Assembly: GCF_025966695.1 (NCBI RefSeq)
Contig: NZ_JAOEIY010000001.1
Span: 382,474 to 446,473 of the forward strand
Direction: 5' to 3'
Source: Stutzerimonas sp. S1
GTDB lineage: Bacteria > Pseudomonadota > Gammaproteobacteria > Pseudomonadales > Pseudomonadaceae
Length of the DNA stretch: 64,000 nt
Shown here: one piece after another, positions 53,312 through 62,684 of the stretch
Numbering within the stretch: position 1 is the stretch's first letter
Layout of the letters: each line of letters opens with the position of its first letter
Made by a program: the position numbers and the translations under genes
The notes under the pieces: generated by a model
Told to the model about the DNA's origin: nothing
Databases searched by the model: none
The model's input: the letters and a program-made list of their open reading frames with translations, nothing else

Positions 53312-55975
53312 ATGAAAATACATACCGATGCCGCCAGCCGTTTGGCGACCGAGGTTGTGACGCAGTTGCCAGTGCCGTCGAGGCTCGGAATGCTGCGTTT
53401 CGAGCGTTTGAACGAGGCCAGCTGGGCGTTGCTCTATCTGGACCCGGTATGTGAACGCCATTTCGGCGTCCCTGCCAACGAGCTCTGTTCGCTGATCGAC
53501 TCGCCCTATGCCAGCCTGATGGAGCCGCACGCCCGACATCAGTTGCATGACCAGATTCAGCTGCAGCTGATGCGGCAGGCGTACTACTCGGTCGAGTACC
53601 GCCTGCACACACCTCGTGGCGTTCTCTCACTGACTGAAGTGGGCGAGCGTTGCCAGAAATACGGCCACGAGCTGCTTGCTGGATATCTGATTGCAGGGAA
53701 GCTTTCCGATTTGGATCACGACCGCGGCACTTCGCACGGCCTGCATGCCGTCCTCGGCCTGGAATCGCCAGATGAACAGTTGGAGCAGCTGGTACGCACG
53801 CGCGCCCAGCAGAACCTGATTGTCCGCCTGGCCCGTCATCGCTACGGCTCGTCCGACCCGCAGCTCGAGGCAGCCGAGTTGATCACCCAGGCGGCCTGCG
53901 AAGCCTACAATGTCTGCCGCGCGGCAATCTGGCAGTTGAACGGGACTCGTCTGGAAGCCATCGCCGCCTTCCGGCGCGACGACGACGGGTACGAATACCC
54001 ACCGGTTATCGATCTCTCGCCCTTTCCGCGCTATCTCGACGCATTGCGCAACAGCCGTACCATCGACGCCCGTGACGTGCTGCTCGACCCGCGCACCAGC
54101 GAGCTGGCGCGTGGATTGTTGATACCCCGCGGGGTCCGCTCGGTACTGAATGCCACGATTCGCGTCGGCGGCGACATGGTCGGGCTGCTCTGCCTGCAGC
54201 ACGATGGCGATCCGCGCACCTGGCAGCCAGACGAAGTCGCGTTCGCTGGTGAGCTCGCCGACCAGTACGCACAGGTCATGGCCAACCAGCAGCGTGTCAA
54301 CGCCACCCAGATGCTACATCTGTTCCAGCGCGCAGTTGAGCAAAGCGCCAGCGCGTTCGTCCTCGTCGATCGCGACGGGCGGGTCGAATACGTCAACCCG
54401 AGCTTCACCACGATTACCCAGTTCTCCGCCGAGGAAGTCCGTGGTCATCGCCTGGCAGACCTTACCAGCCTGGAAAATCTAGGCGAGCTGCTGTTCGACA
54501 CCTCTTCCGCACTGGCGCAGAACAACAGCTGGCAAGGCGAATTTCGCAGCCGGCGTAAGAACATGGAGCCCTACTGGGGCCAGCTGTCGATATCCAAGGT
54601 GTTCAACGACGCCGGCGAGTTGACTCACTACATTGGTATCTACGAAGACATCACCCGCAACAAAATGGCGCAGCAGCATATCGAACGGCTCGCCTACACC
54701 GACAACCTGACCAGCCTCGGCAATCGGCCATTCTTCATCCGCAGCATCGAGGAACGCTTCGCCAGCAATCGAATACCCCAGCTGTGCCTGCTGTTGGTCG
54801 ACATCGACAATTTCAAGCGAATCAACGACAGCCTGGGCCACCAGACCGGTGACAAACTGCTGACCTGCCTGGCTCGCCGGCTGCGCAACAGCCTGAATCG
54901 CGACAGCGTGCTTGCCCGCTTTGCCAGCAACGAATTCGCCCTGCTGCTCGACGGCATGGATCTGGAGGAAGGCCAGCGCCTCGCCCAGCAGGTGCTGAGA
55001 ACACTCGACAAACCGCTGTTCGTCGACCAGCAGCTGATCAGTGTCAGTGGCTCAATCGGCCTGGCATGCGCGCCGTTGCACGGCAGCGATCCGGAAACCC
55101 TCATGAAACACGCCGGCCAGGCGCTGCACAAGGCCAAGGCCAACGGCAAGAACCAGGTCCAGGTGTTCACCGATGCGCTGCATGCCGAGGCCAACTACAA
55201 ACTGTTCGTCGAAAACAACCTGCGTCGCGCGCTGAACCAGAACGAACTGGAAGTGTTCTATCAGCCCAAGCTCTGCCTGCGCTCCGGACGCCTGCAGGGT
55301 GTCGAGGCATTGCTGCGCTGGAACCATCCGGACAAGGGCATGATCCGTCCGGATCAGTTCATCAGCGTGGCGGAAGAGACCGGGCTGATCATCCCGATCG
55401 GCAAATGGGTCGCACGCGAGGCGTGTCGTATGGGCATGCGTCTCGCGGCGCTGGGGCTCGGCAAACCGCAGGTTGCTATCAACCTGTCACCCAAGCAGTT
55501 CTCGGATCCGGATCTGATCGCATCGATCGCCACCATCCTGCACGAGGAGCAGCTGCCTCCTGAGCTACTCGAACTGGAACTGACCGAAAGCCTGCTGCTC
55601 GATGCCACCGAGGAAACCCGTCAACAGCTGCTCGGCCTGAAAGCACTGGGCGTGACCCTGGCGATGGATGATTTCGGCACTGGCTATTCCTCCCTCAGTT
55701 ACCTGAAGAAGTTTCCCATCGACGTGATCAAGATCGATCGGAGTTTCATCAAGGACATTCCGGACAATCAGGACGACATGGAAATCACCTCGGCGGTAAT
55801 TGCCATGGCGCGCAATCTGCGTCTCAAGGTGGTCGCCGAGGGCATCGAGACCCCCGCGCAGCTCGCATTCCTGCGTCGTCAGCGCTGCGATATCGGCCAG
55901 GGTTATCTGTTCGACAAGCCGATCCCCAGCACAGCGCTGCCGGATGCTCTACGACGTTATCCGCACTGGGCGTGA
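53312..55975 (+). CDS. dipA: c-di-GMP phosphodiesterase, DipA-type
   Basis: 887 residues from the ATG at 53312 (MKIHTDAASRLATEVVTQLP). The order is an N-terminal PAS-like region (20-130), a GAF domain (about 180-325), a PAS domain (about 335-450), a degenerate GGDEF domain with ASNEF at 538-542, and an EAL domain with EALLRW at 665-670. The EAL domain keeps the metal/catalytic residues (LELELTESLLLD, MDDFGTGYSSL, KIDRSF, VVAEGIET). It should hydrolyse c-di-GMP, while the altered GGDEF cannot synthesise it. The P. aeruginosa DipA has the same layout and controls biofilm dispersal and swarming. No membrane helix is seen. An upstream in-frame start is not needed. Confidence 0.93.
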   Translation: MKIHTDAASRLATEVVTQLPVPSRLGMLRFERLNEASWALLYLDPVCERHFGVPANELCSLIDSPYASLMEPHARHQLHDQIQLQLMRQAYYSVEYRLHTPRGVLSLTEVGERCQKYGHELLAGYLIAGKLSDLDHDRGTSHGLHAVLGLESPDEQLEQLVRTRAQQNLIVRLARHRYGSSDPQLEAAELITQAACEAYNVCRAAIWQLNGTRLEAIAAFRRDDDGYEYPPVIDLSPFPRYLDALRNSRTIDARDVLLDPRTSELARGLLIPRGVRSVLNATIRVGGDMVGLLCLQHDGDPRTWQPDEVAFAGELADQYAQVMANQQRVNATQMLHLFQRAVEQSASAFVLVDRDGRVEYVNPSFTTITQFSAEEVRGHRLADLTSLENLGELLFDTSSALAQNNSWQGEFRSRRKNMEPYWGQLSISKVFNDAGELTHYIGIYEDITRNKMAQQHIERLAYTDNLTSLGNRPFFIRSIEERFASNRIPQLCLLLVDIDNFKRINDSLGHQTGDKLLTCLARRLRNSLNRDSVLARFASNEFALLLDGMDLEEGQRLAQQVLRTLDKPLFVDQQLISVSGSIGLACAPLHGSDPETLMKHAGQALHKAKANGKNQVQVFTDALHAEANYKLFVENNLRRALNQNELEVFYQPKLCLRSGRLQGVEALLRWNHPDKGMIRPDQFISVAEETGLIIPIGKWVAREACRMGMRLAALGLGKPQVAINLSPKQFSDPDLIASIATILHEEQLPPELLELELTESLLLDATEETRQQLLGLKALGVTLAMDDFGTGYSSLSYLKKFPIDVIKIDRSFIKDIPDNQDDMEITSAVIAMARNLRLKVVAEGIETPAQLAFLRRQRCDIGQGYLFDKPIPSTALPDALRRYPHWA

Positions 55976-56070
55976 ACCACCGCCGGCGACCAACCGGCAG
56001 CTAGCGCTTCAAGATGGCAGCGGCCTCCGGTAGCCTACCCTTCCGACATCCGCTCCGGCCGAGGTATCCC

Positions 56071-56718
56071 ATGCCGCTACGCTCGCAGATACTTGTGCAC
56101 CAGAACGCGCTACCCACCGCCGAACAGGCTCTGCCGGGACGCGCCAGCGCGATGCCCGTCCCCACCGAGCACTATGTCAACGGCCACCCGCTGCAACCGC
56201 CATTCCCCGCCGGCCTGCAGCAGGCACTGTTTGCCCTAGGCTGTTTCTGGGGCGCAGAGCGGCGTTTCTGGGAGCAACCGGGCGTGTGGACCACGGCGGT
56301 CGGCTACGCCGGTGGGCACACACCTAATCCGACCTATGAGGAAGTCTGCTCCGGCTTGACCGGCCATACCGAAGCCGTGCTGGTTGTCTTCGATCCGCAA
56401 CAGATCGATTACCTGACGCTGCTCAAACGGTTCTGGGAATCGCACAACCCCACGCAGGGCATGCGCCAGGGCAATGATATCGGCACGCAATACCGCTCCG
56501 CGATCTACTGGCAGGACAACTCGCAACGTGATCTGGCGCTGGCCAGTCGGGCGGCTTTTCAACAACAGCTCACCCAGGCCGGGTACGGCGCAATCACCAC
56601 GGAAATCGCCGAGGCGCCGACGTTCTATTATGCCGAGGCCTATCACCAGCAGTATCTGGCGAAGAATCCCGGAGGCTATTGCGGGCTGGGTGGAACCGGC
56701 GTGTGTATGCCTAGTTGA
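56071..56718 (+). CDS. msrA: peptide-methionine (S)-S-oxide reductase
   Basis: 215 residues from the ATG at 56071 ([16 protein letters not shown]). The catalytic motif is [13 protein letters not shown] with Cys near residue 57. The C-terminal [15 protein letters not shown] provides the recycling cysteines for thioredoxin. [26 protein letters not shown] is the typical substrate pocket. It repairs oxidised methionine in proteins. The N-terminal 40 residues are the extension found in longer MsrA proteins. It is a single gene, followed by a long gap with a terminator. Confidence 0.94.
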   Translation: MPLRSQILVHQNALPTAEQALPGRASAMPVPTEHYVNGHPLQPPFPAGLQQALFALGCFWGAERRFWEQPGVWTTAVGYAGGHTPNPTYEEVCSGLTGHTEAVLVVFDPQQIDYLTLLKRFWESHNPTQGMRQGNDIGTQYRSAIYWQDNSQRDLALASRAAFQQQLTQAGYGAITTEIAEAPTFYYAEAYHQQYLAKNPGGYCGLGGTGVCMPS

Positions 56719-56814
56719 CGCGGCAATGGCGCGCTGGGACTAAGCCACACTGGCGAGACGACGCAAGCACCAGGCATGTCATTCGATAGTTAATCCGCAG
56801 ACAACCGAGCGGAA

Positions 56815-56839
56815 AAGAAAAAACCCCGCCGAAGCGGGG
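56815..56839 (-). terminator. rho-independent terminator for the leftward acyl-CoA dehydrogenase
   Basis: On the minus strand CCCCGC-TTCG-GCGGGG is followed by a T-rich tract (TTTTTTCTTTT). The UUCG tetraloop makes this a very stable hairpin. It lies 310 bases beyond the stop of the gene at 57150, so that transcript would have a long 3' tail. On the plus strand, only CTTTG follows, so stopping of msrA would be weak. Confidence 0.85.
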
Positions 56840-56998
56840 CTTTGCAGACTGAAAATCCTGACATCCGTGGTCTTGCACCATCCTGGCGCTATTCCCTTCC
56901 CCGGTCCGTCTTGTCGAGCGCGCTTTCCTTACGCAACGTCCATATGCAGAAGAGTACTGGCCGCCTCAGCGAGACAGTAGTAGCCATTTTGCATCACG

Positions 56999-57063
56999 CG
57001 CTGTAAGCAATTTCCTACATCCGAACCGTCCATGGCTCGGCCCGTAGGCAATCGCTTACAGCG
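56999..57063. repeat. imperfect 20-base inverted repeat, REP/REPIN-like
   Basis: The left arm CGCTGTAAGCAATTTCCTAC (56999-57018) and right arm GTAGGCAATCGCTTACAGCG (57044-57063) are reverse complements at 18 of 20 positions, around a 25-base loop. It has no T-run. The structure resembles paired REP elements (REPIN) of pseudomonads; I saw no second copy in this window. Confidence 0.5.
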
Positions 57064-57149
57064 ACGTGCTTTTATGACCGGGGTGGTGGCATTAACGTTC
57101 CGCTCACATGGCCATTTAATTTCATAACGCCGTCAGATTAAGCCAACCT

Positions 57150-58922
57150 TCAGAATTCTTCGGATGCCAACAGGAACAAGGAATCGCTCCCTGCGCGCAC
57201 CGTTGCGGTTAGCGAGTGAATACGCGGCAACAGGCGAGCGAAGAAGAAGCGTGCAGTACCGAGCTTGCTGCGATAGAACGCTTCGTCCTTGCCGAGCGCA
57301 GCCCGAGCCATCATTGCCCACATGTAGGCATACGCGGTGTAGCCGAACACATGCAGATACTCCACCGATGCAGCGCCGATTTCATTGGGGTTCTGCTTGG
57401 CTCGCTCAATGAGCCAGGCGGTCAGCTCATCCAGGTTGTCCAGGGCATTTCTCAGCGGTTCGACGAACTCGCTCAGCTCTGGCCCAGCGGAAGCGATGAA
57501 GCCGCGAATCTCGTCCGCAAAGGCGCGGTACATCTCGCCGCCACTGCCCACCACCTTGCGCCCGACCAGGTCGAGCGCCTGAATGCCATTGGTGCCTTCA
57601 TAGATCTGGGTGATGCGGCAGTCACGCACCAGCTGCTCCTGGCCCCATTCACGGATGAAGCCGTGGCCGCCGAAGACCTGCTGGCCGTGCACGGTGGCCT
57701 CCAGTCCCATATCGGTGAGGAACGCCTTGGCCACAGGGGTCAGCAACGCCACCTGGGCCTCGGCACGCTGACGGGCCTCGGCGTCGTCGCTGAACTTAGC
57801 GATATCCAGCTGCAACGCTACATAACTTGAGAACGCACGGCCGCCTTCGTTCAGCGCCTTCATGGTCAGCAGCATGCGGCGCACGTCCGGATGCACGATG
57901 ATCGGATCGGCCGCTTTGTCCTGCGCCACCGGGCCGGTCGGTGCACGGCTCTGGATACGCTCTCGAGCGTACTCGATGGCGCTCTGATAGGAACGCTCAC
58001 CGGTAGCCAACCCCTGGATGCCGACCCCCAGACGCTCGTAGTTCATCATGGTGAACATCGCAGCCAAGCCCTTGTTCGGCTCGCCGACCATCCAGCCGGT
58101 GGCGCCGTCGAAGTTCATCACACAGGTCGCGGAGGCTTGGATACCCATCTTGTGCTCGATCGAACCGCAGGACAGCGAATTGCGTTCGCCCAGCGAGCCG
58201 TCATCGTTAACCAGGACCTTGGGGACCAGGAACAGCGAGATACCTCGCGAGCCGGCCGGTGCATCGGGCAGCTTGGCCAATACCAGATGGATGATGTTTT
58301 CGGTCAGGTCGTGCTCGCCACCAGTGATGAAAATCTTGGTCCCGCTGACCTTGTACGAACCGTCGGCCTGCGGCTCAGCCTTGGTCCGGATGATGCCCAA
58401 ATCAGTACCCGCGTGCGGCTCGGTCAAACACATGGAGCCGGCCCAGACTCCGGCATACATGTTCGGCAGGTACTTCTGCTTCAGCTCCTCGCTGGCATGC
58501 GCGTAGATCGACAGGCAGGCACCGGAGGTCAGCATGGGATACAGACCGAAAGCCAGACTGGCCGAGTTCATCATCTCCTCAACCTGTGCCGAGATGGCCT
58601 TGGGCATGCCCATGCCGCCGTACGCTGGATCACCACCGACGCCAACCCAGCCGCCCTCAGCGTACAGGCGATAAGCTTCCGGATAACCAGCGGGCGTGGT
58701 GACCGTCCCGGCGTTCCAATGGCAGCCCTCTTCGTCGCCGCTGCGATTCAGCGGTGCGATGCTGTTGGCGGTAATCTTGCCCGCCTCCTCAAGAATCGCA
58801 TCGGCCGTGTCGGCATCGACCACCTCGGCCAGGGTCGGCAGGGTCTGCCAGAGTTTCGGCGCATCGAAGACTTCATTCAGGACGAAACGCATGTCGCGCA
58901 GCGGCGCTTTGTAGTCAGCCAT
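57150..58922 (-). CDS. acyl-CoA dehydrogenase, long form
   Basis: 590 residues from the ATG at 58922 ([19 protein letters not shown]). It contains the acyl-CoA dehydrogenase N, M and C domains: VGVGGDPAYGGMGMPKAIS, GSMCLTEPHAGTDLGIIRTKA with FAD-binding residues, KIFITGGEHDLTENIIHLVLAKL, and the catalytic segment CRITQIYEGTNGIQALDLVGRKV (Glu). A C-terminal extension brings it to 590 residues, as in the long-chain type of beta-oxidation. It is about the same length and very similar to the enzyme at 60505. A perfect 26-base palindrome lies about 95 bases upstream of the start. It is likely involved in fatty-acid catabolism, chain length unknown. Confidence 0.9.
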   Translation of the reverse strand: MADYKAPLRDMRFVLNEVFDAPKLWQTLPTLAEVVDADTADAILEEAGKITANSIAPLNRSGDEEGCHWNAGTVTTPAGYPEAYRLYAEGGWVGVGGDPAYGGMGMPKAISAQVEEMMNSASLAFGLYPMLTSGACLSIYAHASEELKQKYLPNMYAGVWAGSMCLTEPHAGTDLGIIRTKAEPQADGSYKVSGTKIFITGGEHDLTENIIHLVLAKLPDAPAGSRGISLFLVPKVLVNDDGSLGERNSLSCGSIEHKMGIQASATCVMNFDGATGWMVGEPNKGLAAMFTMMNYERLGVGIQGLATGERSYQSAIEYARERIQSRAPTGPVAQDKAADPIIVHPDVRRMLLTMKALNEGGRAFSSYVALQLDIAKFSDDAEARQRAEAQVALLTPVAKAFLTDMGLEATVHGQQVFGGHGFIREWGQEQLVRDCRITQIYEGTNGIQALDLVGRKVVGSGGEMYRAFADEIRGFIASAGPELSEFVEPLRNALDNLDELTAWLIERAKQNPNEIGAASVEYLHVFGYTAYAYMWAMMARAALGKDEAFYRSKLGTARFFFARLLPRIHSLTATVRAGSDSLFLLASEEF

Positions 58923-59016
58923 GGGAAGGGATCCTCGCAAGACACTGAGTGGCAGCCACTATGGGCCGTTTCGGCGAGTCTAACTGAATAACAAAGATAG
59001 GATTAAGCGTCTTTTT

Positions 59017-59042
59017 GTGACCAATAAGTTCTTATTGGTCAC
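59017..59042. promoter_or_regulatory. 26-base perfect palindrome, operator-like
   Basis: GTGACCAATAAG-TT-CTTATTGGTCAC is a perfect 12-base inverted repeat with a two-base centre. It lies between the diguanylate cyclase stop and the start of the leftward acyl-CoA dehydrogenase, 95 bases upstream of the latter. It has no T-run on the minus strand, so it is unlikely to be a terminator. The size and symmetry suit a TetR- or GntR-type dimer. The binding protein is unknown. Confidence 0.6.
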
Positions 59043-59062
59043 GCCAATTGCTTATGGACGGT

Positions 59063-60352
59063 TCAGCTCGACCGTTCCGCCATGCGCACGGCACCGCGGC
59101 CGCTGGCATGCGCGCGCACGCAGTTACGGCCAGCCTTCTTGGCGCTGTAGAGCGCCTGATCAGCCGCCTTGATGACCTCTTCGGGGCTACGCTGTTCGCC
59201 CTGCCGCTCGGCCACGCCGATGCTGATGGTTACCGAAACCTGGCTTGCCGAGGACTTTCCTCGCGCCAGGCGCCCGCGACGATCATCCTTCGGTCGCTTG
59301 TCGGTATCTCGCAACTGCAACGCATACGCCTCGACTGACTGACGCACGACGTCCAAGTGGGGCAAGCATTCATCGATGCTGCGCCCGGGGAAGACCAGAG
59401 TGAACTCCTCACCGCCGTAACGGTAGGCCCGCCCGCCGCCACCAACCTTGCGCAGGCGACTGGCGACCATCTTGAGCACCTGATCGCCGACATCGTGGCC
59501 GTGGGTATCGTTGAAGCTCTTGAAATGATCCACATCCGCCATCGCCAGCACATACTGACGCCCCAATCGCTGCAGCCGCTCGTTCAGAGCTCGACGTCCG
59601 GGCAGTCCGGTCAGCTCGTCACGAAACGCCATGAGGTAGGCTTCGTGGGCGATAGCTACCACCAGCATGAGCAGCACATGGCTGCTCAGCACGTTCAGCG
59701 CACCAGGGCGGCTGAATGTTTGCGGCAGCATCAGCAAAATACCAAACAGCGCAACGAGCTGAGCGGCGTGGGAGGGCCTGGGCTGGCGGAGGTACTGGAC
59801 CACCAGTAACACCATCGCCAAGAGAAACGCGGGGTAGGCCAACTGGATCAGATTCAACCACTCGGCCCGCAACGCCGGCCAGCGAATCTCCACCAGCCAG
59901 GCGTGCAGCGCCTCCGGGAATCGCCGTGCCAAGGCCAATGCCACGACCCAAACCGCGAATAGCACGGCAGCGCGTGCCAGGCCGTCCTGTGCCAGATGGC
60001 TACGCTCCCGCCAGACGCCGTATAGGCCGTACAGCAGCGGCAGCAGCAGACTACACAGATGGAACGTCAGTGCAGCATCGTCCAGCAGCTTACGGTGGCT
60101 GCGGTAATAGTCGGCGTGAGTGTCGAGCAGGAAATAGACGATATAGACACAGAGCAACAGGAACAGCTCGCGAACGCGACCGTAAACCACACACAAGGCC
60201 CCACCCAGTAACAGCAGCACCGTCGGTAGGACGTTGTACAGCGATGTGAAAAACTCGTTGAGGGTGACTTGGCGCGCAACGATCAGTCCACCAACCAGCA
60301 GTGCCAGCGGTGCAAGGAAGTGGTTGAAACGAGGGGAGAACGTGCGTGACAA
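59063..60352 (-). CDS. membrane diguanylate cyclase (GGDEF domain)
   Basis: 429 residues from a TTG at 60352, chosen because GGAG lies five bases before it and the membrane part starts directly after; an upstream in-frame ATG would add an unlikely basic stretch. Eight hydrophobic helices fill residues 10-240. The GGDEF domain follows: DELTGLPGRRALNERL, VLAMADVDHFKSFND (metal Asp) and YRYGGEEF at 311-317 with the active GGEEF. There is no RxxD inhibitory site five residues upstream (GGGG instead), so product inhibition through that site is not expected. It should make c-di-GMP. It sits between two acyl-CoA dehydrogenase genes, all leftward. The signal sensed by its membrane part is unknown. 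Confidence 0.88.
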   Translation of the reverse strand: MSRTFSPRFNHFLAPLALLVGGLIVARQVTLNEFFTSLYNVLPTVLLLLGGALCVVYGRVRELFLLLCVYIVYFLLDTHADYYRSHRKLLDDAALTFHLCSLLLPLLYGLYGVWRERSHLAQDGLARAAVLFAVWVVALALARRFPEALHAWLVEIRWPALRAEWLNLIQLAYPAFLLAMVLLVVQYLRQPRPSHAAQLVALFGILLMLPQTFSRPGALNVLSSHVLLMLVVAIAHEAYLMAFRDELTGLPGRRALNERLQRLGRQYVLAMADVDHFKSFNDTHGHDVGDQVLKMVASRLRKVGGGGRAYRYGGEEFTLVFPGRSIDECLPHLDVVRQSVEAYALQLRDTDKRPKDDRRGRLARGKSSASQVSVTISIGVAERQGEQRSPEEVIKAADQALYSAKKAGRNCVRAHASGRGAVRMAERSS

Positions 60353-60460
60353 GGGAACTCCGGCTGATGCCGAGAAACTGGCATTTTGCCTTCTAGGCTT
60401 GAGGAGTACAGTCGACCAAGCGGCAAAACGGCAGCGTGAGCAAAACGCTTCCAATGTAAA

Positions 60461-60483
60461 AAGCCGCTGCAGAGCAGCGGCTT
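60461..60483 (-). terminator. rho-independent terminator after the second acyl-CoA dehydrogenase
   Basis: On the minus strand a perfect ten-pair stem AAGCCGCTGC-TCT-GCAGCGGCTT runs into a T-run (TTTTT), 21 bases after the stop of the gene at 60505. It separates that gene from the downstream diguanylate cyclase, which would therefore need its own promoter in 60353-60460. Confidence 0.9.
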
Positions 60484-60504
60484 CGTTTTAACGCATCAAA
60501 CCCA

Positions 60505-62310
60505 TCAGTAACCGAGAGCGAAATCTTCCTCGGCCATCTCCATCAGATTGTCGGCGCCGGACAGCATGGCTTCTACATGCGTACGGGTACGCGGCAGGAT
60601 GCGCGCGAAGTAGAAGCGCGCGGTCTGCAGCTTGGCCTTATAGAAACCTTCTTCCTCGGTGCCGGCCGCCAGCTTCTCGGCAGCGACGCGCGCCATGTCC
60701 GCCCAGAAGTAGGCAAGGCAGGCGTAGCCGGAGTACATCAGGTAGTCGACCGATGCGGCGCCGACTTCCTCGCGGTTCTTCATCGCGGCCATGCCAACCT
60801 TCATGGTCAGCTCGCCCCACTCCTTGTTCAGCTTGGCCAACGGCTCAACGAACTCCTTCACGGTGTCGTTGCCTTCGTTAGCCTGACAGAACTTGTGCAC
60901 GATCTTGGTGAAGCCCTTGAGCGCCTCACCCTGAGTCATCAGCACCTTGCGGCCCAGAAGGTCCAGCGCCTGAATGCCAGTGGTGCCTTCGTACAGGCAG
61001 GAAATACGGCTGTCGCGCACGTTCTGCTCCATGCCCCATTCGGCGATGAAGCCGTGGCCGCCATAGATCTGCACGCCATGGTTGGCGGCTTCGAAGCCGA
61101 CCTCGGTCATGAACGCCTTGGCGATCGGGGTGAGGAAAGCCAGCATGGCGTCAGCGGCCTTGCGCTGCTCCTCGTCCTGGCTGCGCTGCATCACGTCGAC
61201 CTGCTTGGCGGCGAAGTAGAGCATGGCACGGTTGCCTTCGGCGAAGGCCTTCATGGTCAGCAGCATGCGGCGCACGTCCGGATGCACGATGATCGGGTCA
61301 GCGGCTTTTTCCGGCGCCTTCGGGCCGGTCAGCGAACGCATCTGCAGACGCTCACGCGCATACTTGATGCCACCCTGGAAGCCAATTTCGGCGTGAGCCA
61401 GGCCCTGCAGTGCCGTACCCAGACGCGCCGTATTCATGAAGGTGAACATGCAGTTCAGGCCCTTGTTCGGCGGGCCGATCAGGAAGCCGATGGCGCCGTC
61501 GAAGTTCATCACGCAGGTGGCGTTGCCGTGGATGCCCATCTTGTGCTCGATGGAGCCGCAGGACACACCATTGCGCTCGCCCGCTTCGCCTTCGGCGTTC
61601 GGCAGGAACTTCGGCACGATGAACAGCGAGATACCCTTGGTGCCGGCAGGCGCGTCGGGCAGGCGGGCCAGCACGATGTGCACGATGTTCTCGGCCATGT
61701 CGTGCTCACCAGCGGAAATAAAGATCTTGGTGCCGGTGACCTTGTAGCTGCCGTCGGCCTGCGGCTCGGCCTTGGTGCGCAGCATGCCCAGATCGGTACC
61801 GCAGTGCGGCTCGGTCAGGCACATGGTGCCGGTCCACTGACCGGAAACCAGCTTGGTCAGATAAGTCTGCTGCTGCTCGGGAGTGCCGTGCTCGTGCAGA
61901 GTGTTCATGGCGCCGTGAGACAGGCCGGGGTACATGCCCCAGGACCAGTTGGCTTCGCCGATCATTTCGCTCATGGCCATGCCGAGCGACTCCGGCAGGC
62001 CCTGGCCGCCGTGTTCGACGTCATGAGCCAGGCTCGGCCAACCGCCTTCGACGAACTGCTGATAGGCCTCCTTGAAGCCGGTCGGCGTCTTCACACCGGA
62101 CTCGCTCCAGGTACAGCCTTCGGTGTCACCGACGCGGTTCAGCGGTGCCAGCACCTGCTCACAGAACTTCGCGCCCTCATCGAGAATGGCATTGACCATG
62201 TCCGGGGTGGCGTCTTCACATCCCGGGAGGCTCTGATAGTGCGCCTCGTAGCCGAGCAGCTCGTCACGTACGAAGCGGATATCGCGCAAGGGGGCCTTGT
62301 AATCGGGCAT
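60505..62310 (-). CDS. acyl-CoA dehydrogenase, long form, PsrA-box controlled
   Basis: 601 residues from the ATG at 62310 ([20 protein letters not shown]); an earlier in-frame ATG 54 bases upstream is less likely. Motifs: [20 protein letters not shown] (FAD site), [39 protein letters not shown], and the catalytic [23 protein letters not shown]. It oxidises acyl-CoA at the alpha-beta position in beta-oxidation and hands electrons to ETF. It is a close relative of the gene at 57150. The upstream region carries a strong promoter with tandem PsrA-like sites, so induction by long-chain fatty acids is likely. A 614-codon opposite-strand frame is a shadow. Confidence 0.92.
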   Translation of the reverse strand: MPDYKAPLRDIRFVRDELLGYEAHYQSLPGCEDATPDMVNAILDEGAKFCEQVLAPLNRVGDTEGCTWSESGVKTPTGFKEAYQQFVEGGWPSLAHDVEHGGQGLPESLGMAMSEMIGEANWSWGMYPGLSHGAMNTLHEHGTPEQQQTYLTKLVSGQWTGTMCLTEPHCGTDLGMLRTKAEPQADGSYKVTGTKIFISAGEHDMAENIVHIVLARLPDAPAGTKGISLFIVPKFLPNAEGEAGERNGVSCGSIEHKMGIHGNATCVMNFDGAIGFLIGPPNKGLNCMFTFMNTARLGTALQGLAHAEIGFQGGIKYARERLQMRSLTGPKAPEKAADPIIVHPDVRRMLLTMKAFAEGNRAMLYFAAKQVDVMQRSQDEEQRKAADAMLAFLTPIAKAFMTEVGFEAANHGVQIYGGHGFIAEWGMEQNVRDSRISCLYEGTTGIQALDLLGRKVLMTQGEALKGFTKIVHKFCQANEGNDTVKEFVEPLAKLNKEWGELTMKVGMAAMKNREEVGAASVDYLMYSGYACLAYFWADMARVAAEKLAAGTEEEGFYKAKLQTARFYFARILPRTRTHVEAMLSGADNLMEMAEEDFALGY

Positions 62311-62406
62311 AGCGTAAACCTCAGCGGTGAGTTCTTGTTGCAGCTGACCGGCAAGTCCGGCCATTCGAATTCAATTCCGACCCCGAGGACGATACGCCCG
62401 AAGGGT

Positions 62407-62450
62407 CAAACAGGCGTTTGAAACATACGTTTCGACCCGGATGATGTCAA
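62407..62450 (-). promoter_or_regulatory. sigma-70 promoter overlapped by tandem PsrA-like boxes
   Basis: On the minus strand TTGACA (62445-62450), a 17-base spacer and TATGTT (62422-62427) form a good promoter. Two palindromes overlap the -10 and the downstream side: CAAAC-AGGC-GTTTG (62407-62420) and GAAAC-ATAC-GTTTC (62420-62433). Both match the PsrA motif (G/C)AAAC-N2-4-GTTT(G/C). PsrA is a TetR-family repressor released by long-chain fatty acids, so the layout predicts repression of the acyl-CoA dehydrogenase when fatty acids are absent. Confidence 0.72.
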
Positions 62451-62684
62451 GCAGGGGAAAGGGCACCGTCGATCGGCTGAATCGGCCAGATCATGGGGCA
62501 CAGTCGCACCCGCCTCGATGGCAGGCAAGACGGACAAGCGTGCTGGAAATGGATTGTTGCAATCGCTTGGGGCGACGGGGTGAGCGCGGGTGAGACGAGC
62601 CACGAGTCCGGAAACAACCGAGCTGGCGCCCGGCGAAAAATTGATGATGTCGCGCTGCAGAGGAAGAGAAAGCGGGAAGCTTGA
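62451..62684. other. intergenic region without recognised feature
   Basis: This is the remainder of the 374-base gap between the PsrA-type promoter and the small YjfB-like gene. I find no reading frame with coding character, no tRNA and no terminator. It should contain the 3' end of the YjfB-like transcript. Confidence 0.5.

Larger units (their letters stand above)
56719..57149. other. 431-base intergenic region
   Basis: This gap between msrA and the first acyl-CoA dehydrogenase has no credible reading frame. It holds a rho-independent terminator at 56815-56839 and a large imperfect inverted repeat at 56999-57063, both listed separately. The stretch 57064-57149 is AT-richer than its surroundings but shows no gene or RNA that I recognise. 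Confidence 0.7.

Noticed and set aside
57891..58991. 366-codon open frame opposite the first acyl-CoA dehydrogenase
   Set aside because: Shadow; His/Asp/Gln/Gly-rich with no domain.
60577..62421. 614-codon open frame opposite the second acyl-CoA dehydrogenase
   Set aside because: Same shadow effect: no domain, and the real gene on the minus strand has complete catalytic motifs.
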